Origin: Bacillota bacterium
Lineage (GTDB): Bacteria > Bacillota > UBA4882 > UBA8346
Direction: 5' to 3'
Assembly (NCBI GenBank): GCA_023435225.1
Contig: JAEYRX010000051.1
Span: 1 to 64,000, forward strand
DNA length: 64,000 nucleotides
Shown here piece by piece: positions 44,081-53,170 of the stretch (the stretch's first letter is position 1; the number at the start of each line of letters is the position of its first letter). Made by a program: the position numbers and the translations under genes. The notes beneath the pieces were generated by a model. It did no database searches. It saw nothing but the letters and a program-made list of their open reading frames with translations, and was not told where the DNA came from.

Positions 44081-45930
44081 TATTCTTTATCATCCTGAAC
44101 CTTATAATCAGCATCTACAGTTGGCCCGTCGGCTTGAGGTCCATATCCGGTTGGTCCTTGGTCCGGGCTCGGGCCTTCAGAACCGGCCTGACTACCAGCG
44201 TTTTGATTATAAATAGTTGCCGATAATTCGTGTAAAGATTTTTCCAAAACTTCTTTTTTGTCTTTAATAGCAGCAAGATCTTTGTTGGAAACTGCTTTTT
44301 GTAATTCTTCCTTTGCTTGTTGAACCCGTTCAACCTGTGCCTTATCAGCTTTATCGCCAATATCTTTTAAAGTCTTTTCCGCTGTATAAACCAAACTATC
44401 AGCTTCATTAACCGCTTCCGCTTCTTCACGCCGCCGTTTATCTTCTTCAGCATGTGATTCGGCTTCTTTAACCATTCGATCGATTTGATCTTCTTTTAAG
44501 CCACTGGAAGTAGTGATAGTAACCTTTTGTTCTTTTCCGGTCCCTTTATCTTTAGCTGATACGTGGACAATACCGTTGGCATCAATATCAAAAGTAACCT
44601 CGATCTGTGGAAGACCGCGCGGCGCCGGTGGAATTCCATCAAGCCGGAACTGTCCCAAAGTAATATTATCAGCCGCCATAGGCCGTTCACCTTGAAGCAC
44701 ATGAATATCCACCGCAGTTTGATTATCGGCTGCTGTTGAAAATACCTGGCTTTTGGATGTTGGGATAGTGGTATTCCGATCGATAATTCTAGTAAAGACA
44801 CCGCCTAAAGTCTCCAGTCCCAAAGATAACGGGGTAACATCGAGTAAAACGATATCTTTTACTTCACCGGTTAGTACACCAGCTTGGATAGCAGCGCCTA
44901 TTGCTACTACTTCATCCGGATTGACTCCTTTATAAGGTTCTTTCCCGGTAATCTTCTTAACCATATCTTGAACCGCCGGGATCCGGGTAGAACCACCGAC
45001 CAATATTATCTTATCAATATCTTTGGCTTGCAAACCGGCATCTTCAAGAGCCCGTTTGGTTGGTCCGACAGTAGCTTCAACCAGATCTGCAGTTAATTCG
45101 TCAAATTTAGCCCGGGTTAAGGTTAAATCCAAATGTTTCGGTTCTCCGTTAACCGCCGTAATGAATGGAAGATTTATTCCGGTGGAAGCCAAACCGGAGA
45201 GCTCAATCTTGGCTTTTTCAGCAGCTTCCTTGAGTCTTTGTAAAGCCATCCGGTCGTTCCGGAGGTCAATACCGTTTTCTTTTTTAAATTGCTCAGCCAT
45301 CCAGTTGACGACTCTCTCATCGAAATCATCGCCGCCTAAACGATTATTTCCACTGGTTGCCTTAACTTCGAATACTCCATCTCCCAATTCCAGGATGGAG
45401 ACATCAAAAGTTCCGCCACCAAGGTCATAAACAAGAATAGTATGATCCTCACCTTTATCAAGACCATAGGACAGAGCGGCGGCAGTTGGTTCGTTTACGA
45501 TCCGCAATACTTCCATCCCGGCAATTTTACCGGCATCTTTAGTGGCTTGACGTTGCGAATCCGAAAAATAAGCCGGAACAGTAATAACCGCTTTAGTAAT
45601 TTTTTCACCTAAGTAGGCTTCAGCGTCGGCTTTCATTTTTTGGAGAATCATCGCCGAAATCTCCGGCGGTGTATATTGTTTATCATCGATAGTTACTTTA
45701 TAATCAGTACCCATCCGTCTTTTTATGGAGACAACCGTCCGGTCCGGATTGGCAACAGCTTGCCGTTTGGCTACCTGACCCACCATTCGTTCGCCGGTCT
45801 TTGAAAAGCCGACTACCGATGCTGTAGTCCGGCCACCCTCCGCATTTGGAATAACTACGGCCTCGCCGCCTTCCATAACCGCCATACAAGAGTTTGTAGT
45901 TCCAAGGTCAATCCCTAATACTTTTGCCAT
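44080..45930 (-). CDS. dnaK: Chaperone DnaK (Hsp70)
   Basis: A 616-aa ATP-driven chaperone. The ATPase domain has GIDLGTTNSC, VPAYFSDSQRQATKDAG, IVNEPTAAALSYG, VYDLGGGTFDVS and ILVGGSTRIPAVQ. The DVTPLSLGLETLGG linker and substrate domain follow, then a helical lid and a tail ending DADYKVQDDKE. The length is normal. It lies between grpE and dnaJ on the same strand and is presumably read from the CIRCE-controlled promoter before hrcA, with repeat DNA in both intergenic gaps. Confidence 0.98.
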   Translation of the reverse strand: MAKVLGIDLGTTNSCMAVMEGGEAVVIPNAEGGRTTASVVGFSKTGERMVGQVAKRQAVANPDRTVVSIKRRMGTDYKVTIDDKQYTPPEISAMILQKMKADAEAYLGEKITKAVITVPAYFSDSQRQATKDAGKIAGMEVLRIVNEPTAAALSYGLDKGEDHTILVYDLGGGTFDVSILELGDGVFEVKATSGNNRLGGDDFDERVVNWMAEQFKKENGIDLRNDRMALQRLKEAAEKAKIELSGLASTGINLPFITAVNGEPKHLDLTLTRAKFDELTADLVEATVGPTKRALEDAGLQAKDIDKIILVGGSTRIPAVQDMVKKITGKEPYKGVNPDEVVAIGAAIQAGVLTGEVKDIVLLDVTPLSLGLETLGGVFTRIIDRNTTIPTSKSQVFSTAADNQTAVDIHVLQGERPMAADNITLGQFRLDGIPPAPRGLPQIEVTFDIDANGIVHVSAKDKGTGKEQKVTITTSSGLKEDQIDRMVKEAESHAEEDKRRREEAEAVNEADSLVYTAEKTLKDIGDKADKAQVERVQQAKEELQKAVSNKDLAAIKDKKEVLEKSLHELSATIYNQNAGSQAGSEGPSPDQGPTGYGPQADGPTVDADYKVQDDKE

Positions 45931-45984
45931 TTATATAACCTCCATTTATTGAATTATTAAAATTAAGATAATTTATCTATAGAA

Positions 45985-46084
45985 TTCAGGAGTCAGAAGT
46001 CGGAATCCAGAAGTTGTAGCTAATCCTTCGAAGTTTATCTTTAAAGGTTTTGTTCTGACTCCGGAATTCCGGCTTCTATATTCT
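45985..46084. repeat. GAGTCAGAAGTCGGAAT-type palindrome between grpE and dnaK
   Basis: ATTCAGGAGTCAGAAGTCGG faces GACTCCGGAATTCCGGCTTC across about 50 bases. A related word (TCTGACTCCTGGCTCCTGA) is at 15580. No gene is present. Confidence 0.55.
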
Positions 46085-46124
46085 ATTACATAATTTTAAA
46101 ACCCTGAATAGTTATAAATTATTA

Positions 46125-46727
46125 TTAGCCGACTTTAGGGAGTCCAACTTTAACTAATGCCGGTCGTAATAATTTACCTTTAAATTTATATCCCTTCTGC
46201 ATCTCCGCGATTACTGTCGGAGTATTAAATTGATCGGCTTCTTCCTGAAGCACTGCTTCATGTACCTGTGGGTCAAAGGGCTGATTGAGGGCTTCTATGT
46301 ACTCCAGGCCTTCGCTTTTTAAGATATTCAAAAATTGTTTATGCGTTAAGTCAACTCCCTCTTGCCAACTGCATTGATCTGTGTTTTCCGTAAAACAACT
46401 GATGGCTCGTTCCAGACTATCAATAACCGGTAAAACTTTCTTTAAAAGATCTTCCCCGGCGTAACAAGTGATTTGCTCCAGTTCCTGCCTGCTCCGGCGG
46501 CGAAAGTTTTCAAAATCAGCCTGGGTTCGCAACATTTTATTATAATATTCATCCTTAGTTTGATTAGCTAATTCCAGTTCCTGCTCCAACTGGGCTATAC
46601 GGTCCATTTCTTTCGTTTTAATAGATTCTCCATTTTGATTTGACGTTTCGGAAGCAACTGTTTCCAATTCAATATTTTCTCCGGTAGCTGCCGTAGCTTC
46701 AACTGCTTCAGTATGTTTCTTTGTCAT
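46125..46727 (-). CDS. grpE: Nucleotide exchange factor GrpE
   Basis: This 200-aa co-chaperone releases ADP from DnaK. It has an acidic N-terminus, a long dimerising helix (RIAQLEQELELANQTKDEYY), the conserved RTQADFENFRRRSRQE, and a C-terminal beta domain with EAVLQEE and GYKFKGKLLRPALVKV. Its ATG lies 20 bases inside the 3' end of the chaperonin gene, and its GGAGGTC ribosome site is also within that gene, so the two are translated together. Confidence 0.96.
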   Translation of the reverse strand: MTKKHTEAVEATAATGENIELETVASETSNQNGESIKTKEMDRIAQLEQELELANQTKDEYYNKMLRTQADFENFRRRSRQELEQITCYAGEDLLKKVLPVIDSLERAISCFTENTDQCSWQEGVDLTHKQFLNILKSEGLEYIEALNQPFDPQVHEAVLQEEADQFNTPTVIAEMQKGYKFKGKLLRPALVKVGLPKVG

Positions 46728-48267
46728 GATGACCTCCCATTTGAACTTCTTTCATTTTGATAATTGTATTAATTCGCAGAATTGCTTCTCCAACCTCACC
46801 GGCGGTTTTAATCGCATAATACTTTACTAAGTAGGGATCCCAAATACCTAAATCTATTAAGTTCTCCGCCTTACCTGTGTCGCAATCAATTCCGATTGAA
46901 CATATGTTAAATTCTTCTTGCCGGCCCCAAACCTCTTCTACTTTTTCAAGGGGATTGAATCCGGCATTCGCACAAATTTGAATTAAAGGCCGTTTTAAAG
47001 CCTCAATAACACAATAATACCCATAACAAGCCAAATCCCGTTTCAGGTGTTCACTTAATCTTCTAGCTATTCCAAGTTCAATACTTCCACCGCCCGGAAC
47101 TACTCCTCCCCGCCAAGCAGCTTGTAAAGCTGAGGCAGTATCCTTGGCTATCCTTTCTCTCTCAGCCACCACCTCTTTGGTATAGGCTCCAATAATAACA
47201 GTTACCATATTCTGTTCCGAATCAGCTTGTATTCGGATTAGTTTTTCGGCTTCATCAATAATAAGATCGTCAATCTCACCGGTTATTCGTTTTAAGTCTT
47301 CAGTATTTTTAGATAAGGTACTCTTCTTTATCGGCCTGGCGCCGGTTAATTCAGCCAATCGCCGCCATTCAGAAGCTGCAACTCCTTGAACACCGATTAT
47401 CCCCAGCTCAGTTAATAGGTCTTCAGCCAAATCGGAAATAGCCCGGTCGGTAAAGACCGCTTTTACTCCTATATCAGCTAATTTATAAATGTTTTTAATA
47501 AATTCCTGCTCTTGATAAAGTTGATAATTGAACCCAGCCTCGGTTGCCAGTGATTCGGAGTCGAAACTAAGAGGTTCCAGAGCATCATCGATAATAACAA
47601 TCCTAGCCTGTGATAATTTAGTTGGCATTTCACCGTTTAATGGTATACGGTTAATAATTGTTCCTTTGATTAGAGAACTTTCTCTGCCTTCAATAGCAAT
47701 TATCTGATCTGCTAAATGAAACCCTTCCTTATCAAGACGGTTGGCTCCAATTATATTAGCAGCCTGAAATACCAACTCTGCAATTTCCTGATGTTCCCTG
47801 GCCGCTACTAATGCTATTCTTTTCAAGATCGGGCTGGCTAAATCTTCAACCAGCGTAATCTCTTCCTTCAATAACTCTAAAGCTTTGGTTACCCCGTAAC
47901 GAATACCAGCTATTACTTTAACTACCGGTACTCCTTTTATTATCTGGTTAACTCCTTCAGCAATAAGCGCTCCGGCGATTACGGTAGCGGTTGTAGTGCC
48001 ATCTCCAACTTGTTTTTCTTGACTTTCCGCAGCGCTAATCAATATTCTGGCAGCCGGATGCGTTACATCCATTGTTTTTAAAATGGTAACCCCATCATTG
48101 GTTACTATTATTCCGCCATATTCATCCACCAACATGCAATCCAAGCCTTTAGGACCCAACGTGCCTTGAATCGCTTCGGAAACTGCTCTAATTGCACCGG
48201 CATTTGTAGTTAAAGCGGCCAAATACTGATCAACTTCCGAAAAATCAGACAACTCTTTAACCGGCAT
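46708..48267 (-). CDS. Group III (thermosome-type) chaperonin
   Basis: A 519-aa Cpn60 of the archaeal/eukaryotic CCT lineage rather than GroEL. Seen: QGTLGPKGLDCML (from residue 34), VTNDGVTILK, GDGTTTATVIAGALI (from 88) and VPGGGSIELGIARRL near 380, all in the thermosome form. Group III chaperonins were described in Carboxydothermus and other Firmicutes within dnaK operons. They fold proteins in a double ring with a built-in lid and no GroES. ATG 48267 with GGGGGG upstream was chosen over 48321. It sits between hrcA and grpE and overlaps grpE. Confidence 0.92.
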   Translation of the reverse strand: MPVKELSDFSEVDQYLAALTTNAGAIRAVSEAIQGTLGPKGLDCMLVDEYGGIIVTNDGVTILKTMDVTHPAARILISAAESQEKQVGDGTTTATVIAGALIAEGVNQIIKGVPVVKVIAGIRYGVTKALELLKEEITLVEDLASPILKRIALVAAREHQEIAELVFQAANIIGANRLDKEGFHLADQIIAIEGRESSLIKGTIINRIPLNGEMPTKLSQARIVIIDDALEPLSFDSESLATEAGFNYQLYQEQEFIKNIYKLADIGVKAVFTDRAISDLAEDLLTELGIIGVQGVAASEWRRLAELTGARPIKKSTLSKNTEDLKRITGEIDDLIIDEAEKLIRIQADSEQNMVTVIIGAYTKEVVAERERIAKDTASALQAAWRGGVVPGGGSIELGIARRLSEHLKRDLACYGYYCVIEALKRPLIQICANAGFNPLEKVEEVWGRQEEFNICSIGIDCDTGKAENLIDLGIWDPYLVKYYAIKTAGEVGEAILRINTIIKMKEVQMGGHHDKETY

Positions 48268-48326
48268 CGAATTCCCCCCAGTCAGTACAGTCTTATTATA
48301 CTCAACCTGAGGGTTTCTCACTTATG

Positions 48327-48482
48327 AATTAAGGGAGTTTTATAATTGTTTAATCTAATTGAGGGATTTTCATGATAAAAAAATTTAACATTTGAATACA
48401 ATATATTAATAGTTGCACCTGGGTTATTCACTATATATTGTATTTAAAAATTAATTATGGTAAGTATAAAACTCCTTAATTA
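48327..48482. repeat. Palindromic element between hrcA and the chaperonin gene
   Basis: The outer arms AATTAAGGGAGTTTTAT / ATAAAACTCCTTAATT enclose the inner hairpin TTTGAATACAATATATTAAT / CTATATATTGTATTTAAA with GTTGCACCTGGGTTATTC in the loop. It shares both modules with 52956-53170 and 36137-36267. Confidence 0.8.
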
Positions 48483-48488
48483 CTAAAA

Positions 48489-49532
48489 CTATCTGGAACT
48501 CCGCTTACTTATTTGTGTAAGTAACTCACTTAAAATTGAAGCCGTATACTCCACAATTGGTAATACCTTTGCATAATCCATTCTAGTCGGGCCAAGTACT
48601 CCAATAACGCCTACGGTTCGACCGGCAATTTCATAGCTGGAAGTAATGACACTACAATCACATAAGCCTATTTCAGCATTCTCGTGACCGATTTTAACCT
48701 GGGCTCCCCGGCCTATATTACGAGATAGAAGTTTATAAAGACGTTCTTCTTCCTCCAAAACATTCATTAGAGGTTTAAACTTTTGCAGGTCACTGAACTC
48801 CGGCTGTTCCAGAATTTTAGTGGCTCCGTCAAGAAATACTCTTTCATTTGAGCGGTTGGCTATAGTCTTTATTAATAATTTAATTGACTCATTAAAGAAT
48901 TGGTCATGAAATACCAATTCCGACCGGATATCATTAATTAAAGTATGATGAAGATCTTTTAGTGAAATACCGCGTAGCTTTTGATTAAGCAACTCGGAGA
49001 TCCGGTCCAATTCTTCCGATGAAACTTCCGTCTTTAGCTCAATTATTTTATTTTCAACATAACCGGTATCGGTAACTATTAAAACCAATATAGTAGTAGC
49101 CGATAGTTTGACCAATTGGATATGACGAAAAATAGCGGTTTTAAACTGTGGACTTAAAACCACCGACGGATATTTGGTCAGTTGAACCAGAATTTTGGAA
49201 GTTTGGTGAATAATCGCTTCAATTTGCTGGTGGTAGCCTTCCAACTCTTTGTAAATATGGTCAACTTCTTTGTTTGATAATTTCTGCAGTGATATTAAAG
49301 CATCGACATAATAACGGTAACCATTCTCCGACGGAATTCTTCCCGCTGAAGTATGCGGCTGTTCCAGATAACCGCCTTCCTCCAAATCAGCCATTTCATT
49401 CCGGATAGTTGCCGGGGAGAGTCCAAGATTATACCTTCTAGCAATAGTCCGGGAACCAACCGGTTCGGCGGAGCAAATATAATCATCAGTTACTACTTTA
49501 AGTATTCTTTTCTTTCTTTCATCCAAGGCCAT
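48489..49532 (-). CDS. hrcA: Heat-inducible transcription repressor HrcA
   Basis: A 347-aa repressor that binds CIRCE and is kept active by the chaperonin. The N-terminal winged helix (RKKRILKVVTDDYICSAEPV, then SPATIRNEMADLEEGGYLEQ) is followed by a GAF-like and a dimerisation domain ending ASILSELLTQ. ATG 49532 has GGGTGA five bases upstream. A perfect CIRCE lies 61 bases upstream, so it represses its own operon. The cluster has no groESL, so which chaperonin (this group III protein or a GroEL elsewhere) feeds back on it is an open question. Confidence 0.96.
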   Translation of the reverse strand: MALDERKKRILKVVTDDYICSAEPVGSRTIARRYNLGLSPATIRNEMADLEEGGYLEQPHTSAGRIPSENGYRYYVDALISLQKLSNKEVDHIYKELEGYHQQIEAIIHQTSKILVQLTKYPSVVLSPQFKTAIFRHIQLVKLSATTILVLIVTDTGYVENKIIELKTEVSSEELDRISELLNQKLRGISLKDLHHTLINDIRSELVFHDQFFNESIKLLIKTIANRSNERVFLDGATKILEQPEFSDLQKFKPLMNVLEEEERLYKLLSRNIGRGAQVKIGHENAEIGLCDCSVITSSYEIAGRTVGVIGVLGPTRMDYAKVLPIVEYTASILSELLTQISKRSSR

Positions 49533-49592
49533 AAAAATCACCCAAATATTAATTTTATTAATTAGGAACTTTTTTATGAAACCAATTTTTTG

Positions 49593-49619
49593 TTAGCACT
49601 CTATCTTAGAGAGTGCTAA
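49593..49619 (-). promoter_or_regulatory. CIRCE operator
   Basis: TTAGCACTC, nine bases (TATCTTAGA), GAGTGCTAA: a perfect consensus inverted repeat bound by HrcA. Confidence 0.97.
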
Positions 49620-49628
49620 TCTATTATC

Positions 49629-49657
49629 AAAATATCACTCTCATCCTTATTTGTCAA
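49629..49657 (-). promoter_or_regulatory. Vegetative promoter of the hrcA heat-shock operon
   Basis: On the minus strand TTGACA (49657-49652) and TATTTT (49634-49629) are separated by 17 bases, with the CIRCE just downstream over the transcription start. Confidence 0.8.
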
Positions 49658-49787
49658 GAGGTTTCCTTTAAAAGAGTACACAAAAACAACTCAAGTTTAA
49701 TGAATTTTTTGTAAAATCCTAACAATAAATAAAAAATCCGATTTCTCTTTCGAAACCGGATTAAAATAATGATTTATTATATTGTTT

Positions 49788-50395
49788 TTAGGAAGCCAGC
49801 TTATTCTTAGCAACTTCAGCCGCTGAAGCTGCATCCGGCGCATAACAATCAGCGCCTATCGATTGGGCGAAGTTATTGGTAACCGGCGCTCCTCCGACTA
49901 TAATTAGAACCTTGTTCCGAAGACCCTTGTTCTCAATGGCTAAAGCCGGCTCCCTGAAACATAATCTTTACTATATTCTTGCCAATATCACGGAGGTCCC
50001 CTTGAACCGTTCCCATGATTACTTTTCCCAAACGTTCCGCTTGGTAACTACCATATAAATGGGGCCGGCAACAAAGATCAGCCCGCTCCGGGTTCTGTTG
50101 TATTAATTTGCAAAAACCCGAAATCTCCAAGTCTGAATGGCTACTTTTTTTCCGGTATTATTAATAATACAACTTTCGCACTTTAATATTAATGCAGTAA
50201 AATCAATAATTTAAGGATATCAACTTTTGAAAAAATCGTTAAAGCATCGATGTTTTCAAAAGTTAATTATAATTGATATGACTTTACCGCAAGACATTTT
50301 TGTGGTGCGAAAGTTGAATTAATAACAAAAGCCGGTACATTGATGGAATTAGCATAAGCTTGGCAGTATCTAACTATTTTCTTTAATTCGGTCAT
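49788..50395 (-). pseudogene. Broken PocR-like / corrinoid-protein gene
   Basis: From ATG 50395 (GGAGG upstream) the frame reads MTELKKIVRYCQAYANSINV. It is then interrupted by a 150-bp palindromic element. Beyond it an A-run shifts the frame, and FCKLIQQNPERADLC resumes, like a PocR sensory domain. This joins GTVQGDLRDIGKNIVKIMFQ, the start of a cobalamin-binding corrinoid protein. Another break drops the middle of that domain, and its end VLIIVGGAPVTNNFAQSIGA...AKNKLAS closes at 49788. At least three lesions, so it is a pseudogene. Confidence 0.75.
50168..50317. mobile_element. 150-bp palindromic mobile element with 8-bp duplication
   Basis: The ends TACAACTTTCGCAC and GTGCGAAAGTTGA are inverted repeats. 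Inner stems include TTTTGAAAA...TTTTCAAAA. It is flanked by ATTAATAA at 50160-50167 and 50318-50325, so it inserted into the PocR-like gene with an 8-bp duplication. A second copy is at 59098-59329. Confidence 0.85.
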
Positions 50396-50469
50396 CGAAA
50401 CCTCCATAGAAATTGCACTCTTTTATAAAAATTGATTTTATCCTAAATTGATTTTATTAAGAAGAAAAC

Positions 50470-50491
50470 AAAAAAACGGGCTTATAGCCCG
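50470..50491 (-). terminator. Terminator of the FliD-like gene
   Basis: CGGGCTATAAGCCCG followed by TTTTTTTG on the minus strand, 16 bases after the stop. Confidence 0.85.
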
Positions 50492-50506
50492 CTCACCATT
50501 TTAAAA

Positions 50507-51733
50507 CTAGATATAAAAATCAAACAAACTTCCTAAATTATTACGATTTGGATTACCCGAGTATAAAAATTGATTTATGTTACTACTCATATCCACTTGC
50601 GGTACTTCTTTGGTCTTAGCTTCTATTTTTGCGGCTAAGCCGTTTTGCCCGCCGATTATATTCTGAACTTTATCGGCATCATAAGTAAGGGCCCTTTTAA
50701 AACGATCTTCATTAATCTCAAGGGTATTGTCTCTATTTATATTTATTCCAATTGAAGCCAGTTTACCGCGATCCCGAGTCGCAATCCCGGTTAAACCCAC
50801 ATTATTAGTTGGACCAAATGCTTTTACCGTTTGATTATATTGGTTGATAAAATCTTGTACCTTATCATATAAGGCATTTTGATCTTGCGGTTTTACATTA
50901 ACTTTAACAGCTTCCCCCGGTTTAGTAGTGTTCTTTAAGGTAGCCGTCACCTGACTGCGCCAATCTAATGTAATTTTATTGGTTTGGCTCTCATAATTAC
51001 GGCCATTCAATTGATACTTAGCATTTTGGGCATTGGTAGTTACCTGATCAATTTTTGATTGAGCCACCAAGTTTCCGCTGGTATCCGTTATCGAGAATTG
51101 ATTGCTTTTTAAACCGGTTTGATTTCCGGAAACAATTAGTCTGGCTTTTTCGACCCCATTTTCAGTTGTAGTTTCCAATCTGGCGGAAACTCCTAAATCT
51201 TTTCGATTATTAATAGCTTCTGCCATTTTTCCGAGAACACTTTTATTAGTTTCACCAGTATTGGTTTGAATTGTAAATTCTTCAGTTTTGGCTACAAACC
51301 CAGATTGACCGGTTAAATTTATTGCAAAACTCTGGGAACCGTTTAACGCTAAATTCTTGTTGCCGGCCTCAACCCAATCGCCGGTGTTTTCTTGAGCTTT
51401 GGCGATTTGTGCTACTTCCAAGTCAAATGAAGCTGCCGCGGCTCCGTTTTTTGCCTCCGCCGCAACAACTTTCGAATCGCCGACAGTAGCAACAGCCTTA
51501 GTTTGTTCAAAAATATTCTTTGCTTGATTTAACTCTAATGTCTTAGCTTGGTTGCCCAATTCGGCATAATTTTGACGCAGCTTTTCATTGCTTAATGGGG
51601 AATAGTAATTATTCCTGAAAGTATTAAGTACCCCAACTAATGAGTCCTGTTGGTTTTGATTTTGAAAAAGCCGGTTGATATTCTGGTAACGATTGATATA
51701 AAGATTATTAGTATAATTTGAAGGGATTTTCAT
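50507..51733 (-). CDS. FliD-like flagellar hook-associated (cap) protein
   Basis: A 408-aa protein with FliD features. SFDLEVAQIAKAQENTG matches the FliD_N beta block. The ARLIVSGNQTGLKSNQFSIT middle domain, QDFINQYNQTVKAFG and the C-terminal NINRDNTLEINEDRFKRALT are typical of FliD_C. The N-terminus is unusual: it starts with Asn/Gln-rich MKIPSNYTNNLYINRYQNIN and not the usual short helix. It is a single gene with its own terminator, away from other flagellar genes. It may be the filament cap or a relative used in another surface structure. Confidence 0.75.
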   Translation of the reverse strand: MKIPSNYTNNLYINRYQNINRLFQNQNQQDSLVGVLNTFRNNYYSPLSNEKLRQNYAELGNQAKTLELNQAKNIFEQTKAVATVGDSKVVAAEAKNGAAAASFDLEVAQIAKAQENTGDWVEAGNKNLALNGSQSFAINLTGQSGFVAKTEEFTIQTNTGETNKSVLGKMAEAINNRKDLGVSARLETTTENGVEKARLIVSGNQTGLKSNQFSITDTSGNLVAQSKIDQVTTNAQNAKYQLNGRNYESQTNKITLDWRSQVTATLKNTTKPGEAVKVNVKPQDQNALYDKVQDFINQYNQTVKAFGPTNNVGLTGIATRDRGKLASIGININRDNTLEINEDRFKRALTYDADKVQNIIGGQNGLAAKIEAKTKEVPQVDMSSNINQFLYSGNPNRNNLGSLFDFYI

Positions 51734-51917
51734 AAGAAACCCTCCTTAGAGAATTTTAAAGAAATAATTGTCTATATTATAATGATACTGCTAAATTTCT
51801 GTTTCAACAATAGTCCAAAAGTAACATAATTGATTACCTATTTCTCAAAAAAAGAAGACACCATTCAGAAGTATAGTGCCTTTTAAAAGAAAATTTTAAT
51901 TGAATATAAACTGGAGT

Positions 51918-52925
51918 TCATTTCTTGGTTAAATATTTCCTAATATCTACCGCAACTGCACTCACAATGATCAAACCTTTAATAATCTGTTGCCAATAGG
52001 GGTCTAAACCGATAAATGTCAGACCATAGTTTATTACCCCGAAAATTAATACACCGGCTAAAATACCTTGCACGGTACCAATACCGCCGGTAGTGGATAC
52101 TCCGCCAACTACGCAAGCGGCAATGGCATCTAATTCATACATGTTTCCATAGTTATTGGTAGCACCGCCGGTTCTGGACGCTTCCAACACCCCGGCCAAT
52201 CCGTATAACGAACCAGCGATGGCATACATGGTCAAAATAGTTCTACCGACATTAATTCCGGAAACTTTAGCAGCGTTAATATTCCCACCGATAGCATATG
52301 TGTTTTTCCCAAAACGGGTTTTATTCATCAATACCCACATTAATGCCGCCACAGCTAAAGCAATAATAACAATGTAAGGTATCGAATATTCACCGGTTCC
52401 GATGGCTCCGGTTCCCAAATTGGTAAAATCAGCCCGAAGTCCACCGATTGGTTGGGAGTTGTTAGGTGGTAGATTAAAATAAATTGAATTGGCGCCGTAA
52501 ATTATAACCATAGTCCCTAAAGTAGCAATAAATGGAGGTACCCCTAATCTGGAAACAATAAAACCATTGGCTAATCCGAATAGTAATCCTACAAAAACAG
52601 CGATTAAAATCGGTAACCATAAAGGTAGTTGTGGAAGATTTGGATAAAAAAGTCTTAAGTAAGTAGGAGCCTGAAGCATTGAAGCGGAAATTACCGCGGC
52701 AAATCCTACCATTCTACCTGAAGAAAGATCAGCGCCAGCGGTCAAAATTGCAAACATAGCGCCTAAAGCCACAATGGTTCGGGTGGAACTTTGAATCAAG
52801 ATATCACGTAAACAAGTTATTTGTATGAAACTAGGATCAATAATTGCGATAATTACGACCAGAACGCCCAAAACAAAATAAATTGCGTTTTCGGAAATAA
52901 ATTTTAATACCGTTTTGAAATTCAC
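51918..52925 (-). CDS. mglC: Galactose/methyl-galactoside ABC transporter permease
   Basis: A 335-aa permease of the RbsC/MglC group with about ten membrane helices. Typical segments are LTAGADLSSGRMVGFAAVIS, GLANGFIVSRLGVPPFIATL, NKTRFGKNTYAIGGN and AACVVGGVSTTGGIGTVQG. It is third in mglB-mglA-mglC order, 245 bases after mglA; that gap is filled by a palindromic element. It forms the channel for sugar delivered by MglB. Confidence 0.93.
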   Translation of the reverse strand: MNFKTVLKFISENAIYFVLGVLVVIIAIIDPSFIQITCLRDILIQSSTRTIVALGAMFAILTAGADLSSGRMVGFAAVISASMLQAPTYLRLFYPNLPQLPLWLPILIAVFVGLLFGLANGFIVSRLGVPPFIATLGTMVIIYGANSIYFNLPPNNSQPIGGLRADFTNLGTGAIGTGEYSIPYIVIIALAVAALMWVLMNKTRFGKNTYAIGGNINAAKVSGINVGRTILTMYAIAGSLYGLAGVLEASRTGGATNNYGNMYELDAIAACVVGGVSTTGGIGTVQGILAGVLIFGVINYGLTFIGLDPYWQQIIKGLIIVSAVAVDIRKYLTKK

Positions 52926-52955
52926 TGCAAACCCTCCTTTAAGTATACCTCAAGG

Positions 52956-53170
52956 TAATTAAGGGAGTTTCATAATAACCATAATTAATTTTTGAATGCA
53001 ATAGTAGATGCTATCGAGGCTTGTTGTTTACATCAATCAAAAATTTATTTATTAAAGATATTGATGTAAACAACCATATAGTGAACAACCAGATGCGACT
53101 ATCAATATATTGTATTCAAATGTCATTTTTTTTTATTATGAAAATCCCTCAATTATGAAACTCCCTTAAT
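52956..53170. repeat. Nested palindromic element between mglA and mglC
   Basis: The outer arms TAATTAAGGGAGTTTCATAA / ATTATGAAACTCCCTTAAT enclose TTTTTGAATGCAATA-type arms. Inside these is another hairpin, TTGTTTACATCAATC / GATATTGATGTAAACAA. It ends exactly at the mglA stop codon. Confidence 0.8.

Noticed and set aside
45023..45430. 135-codon plus-strand frame opposite dnaK
   Set aside because: Antisense open frames are common over dnaK because of its codon bias. There is no start signal.
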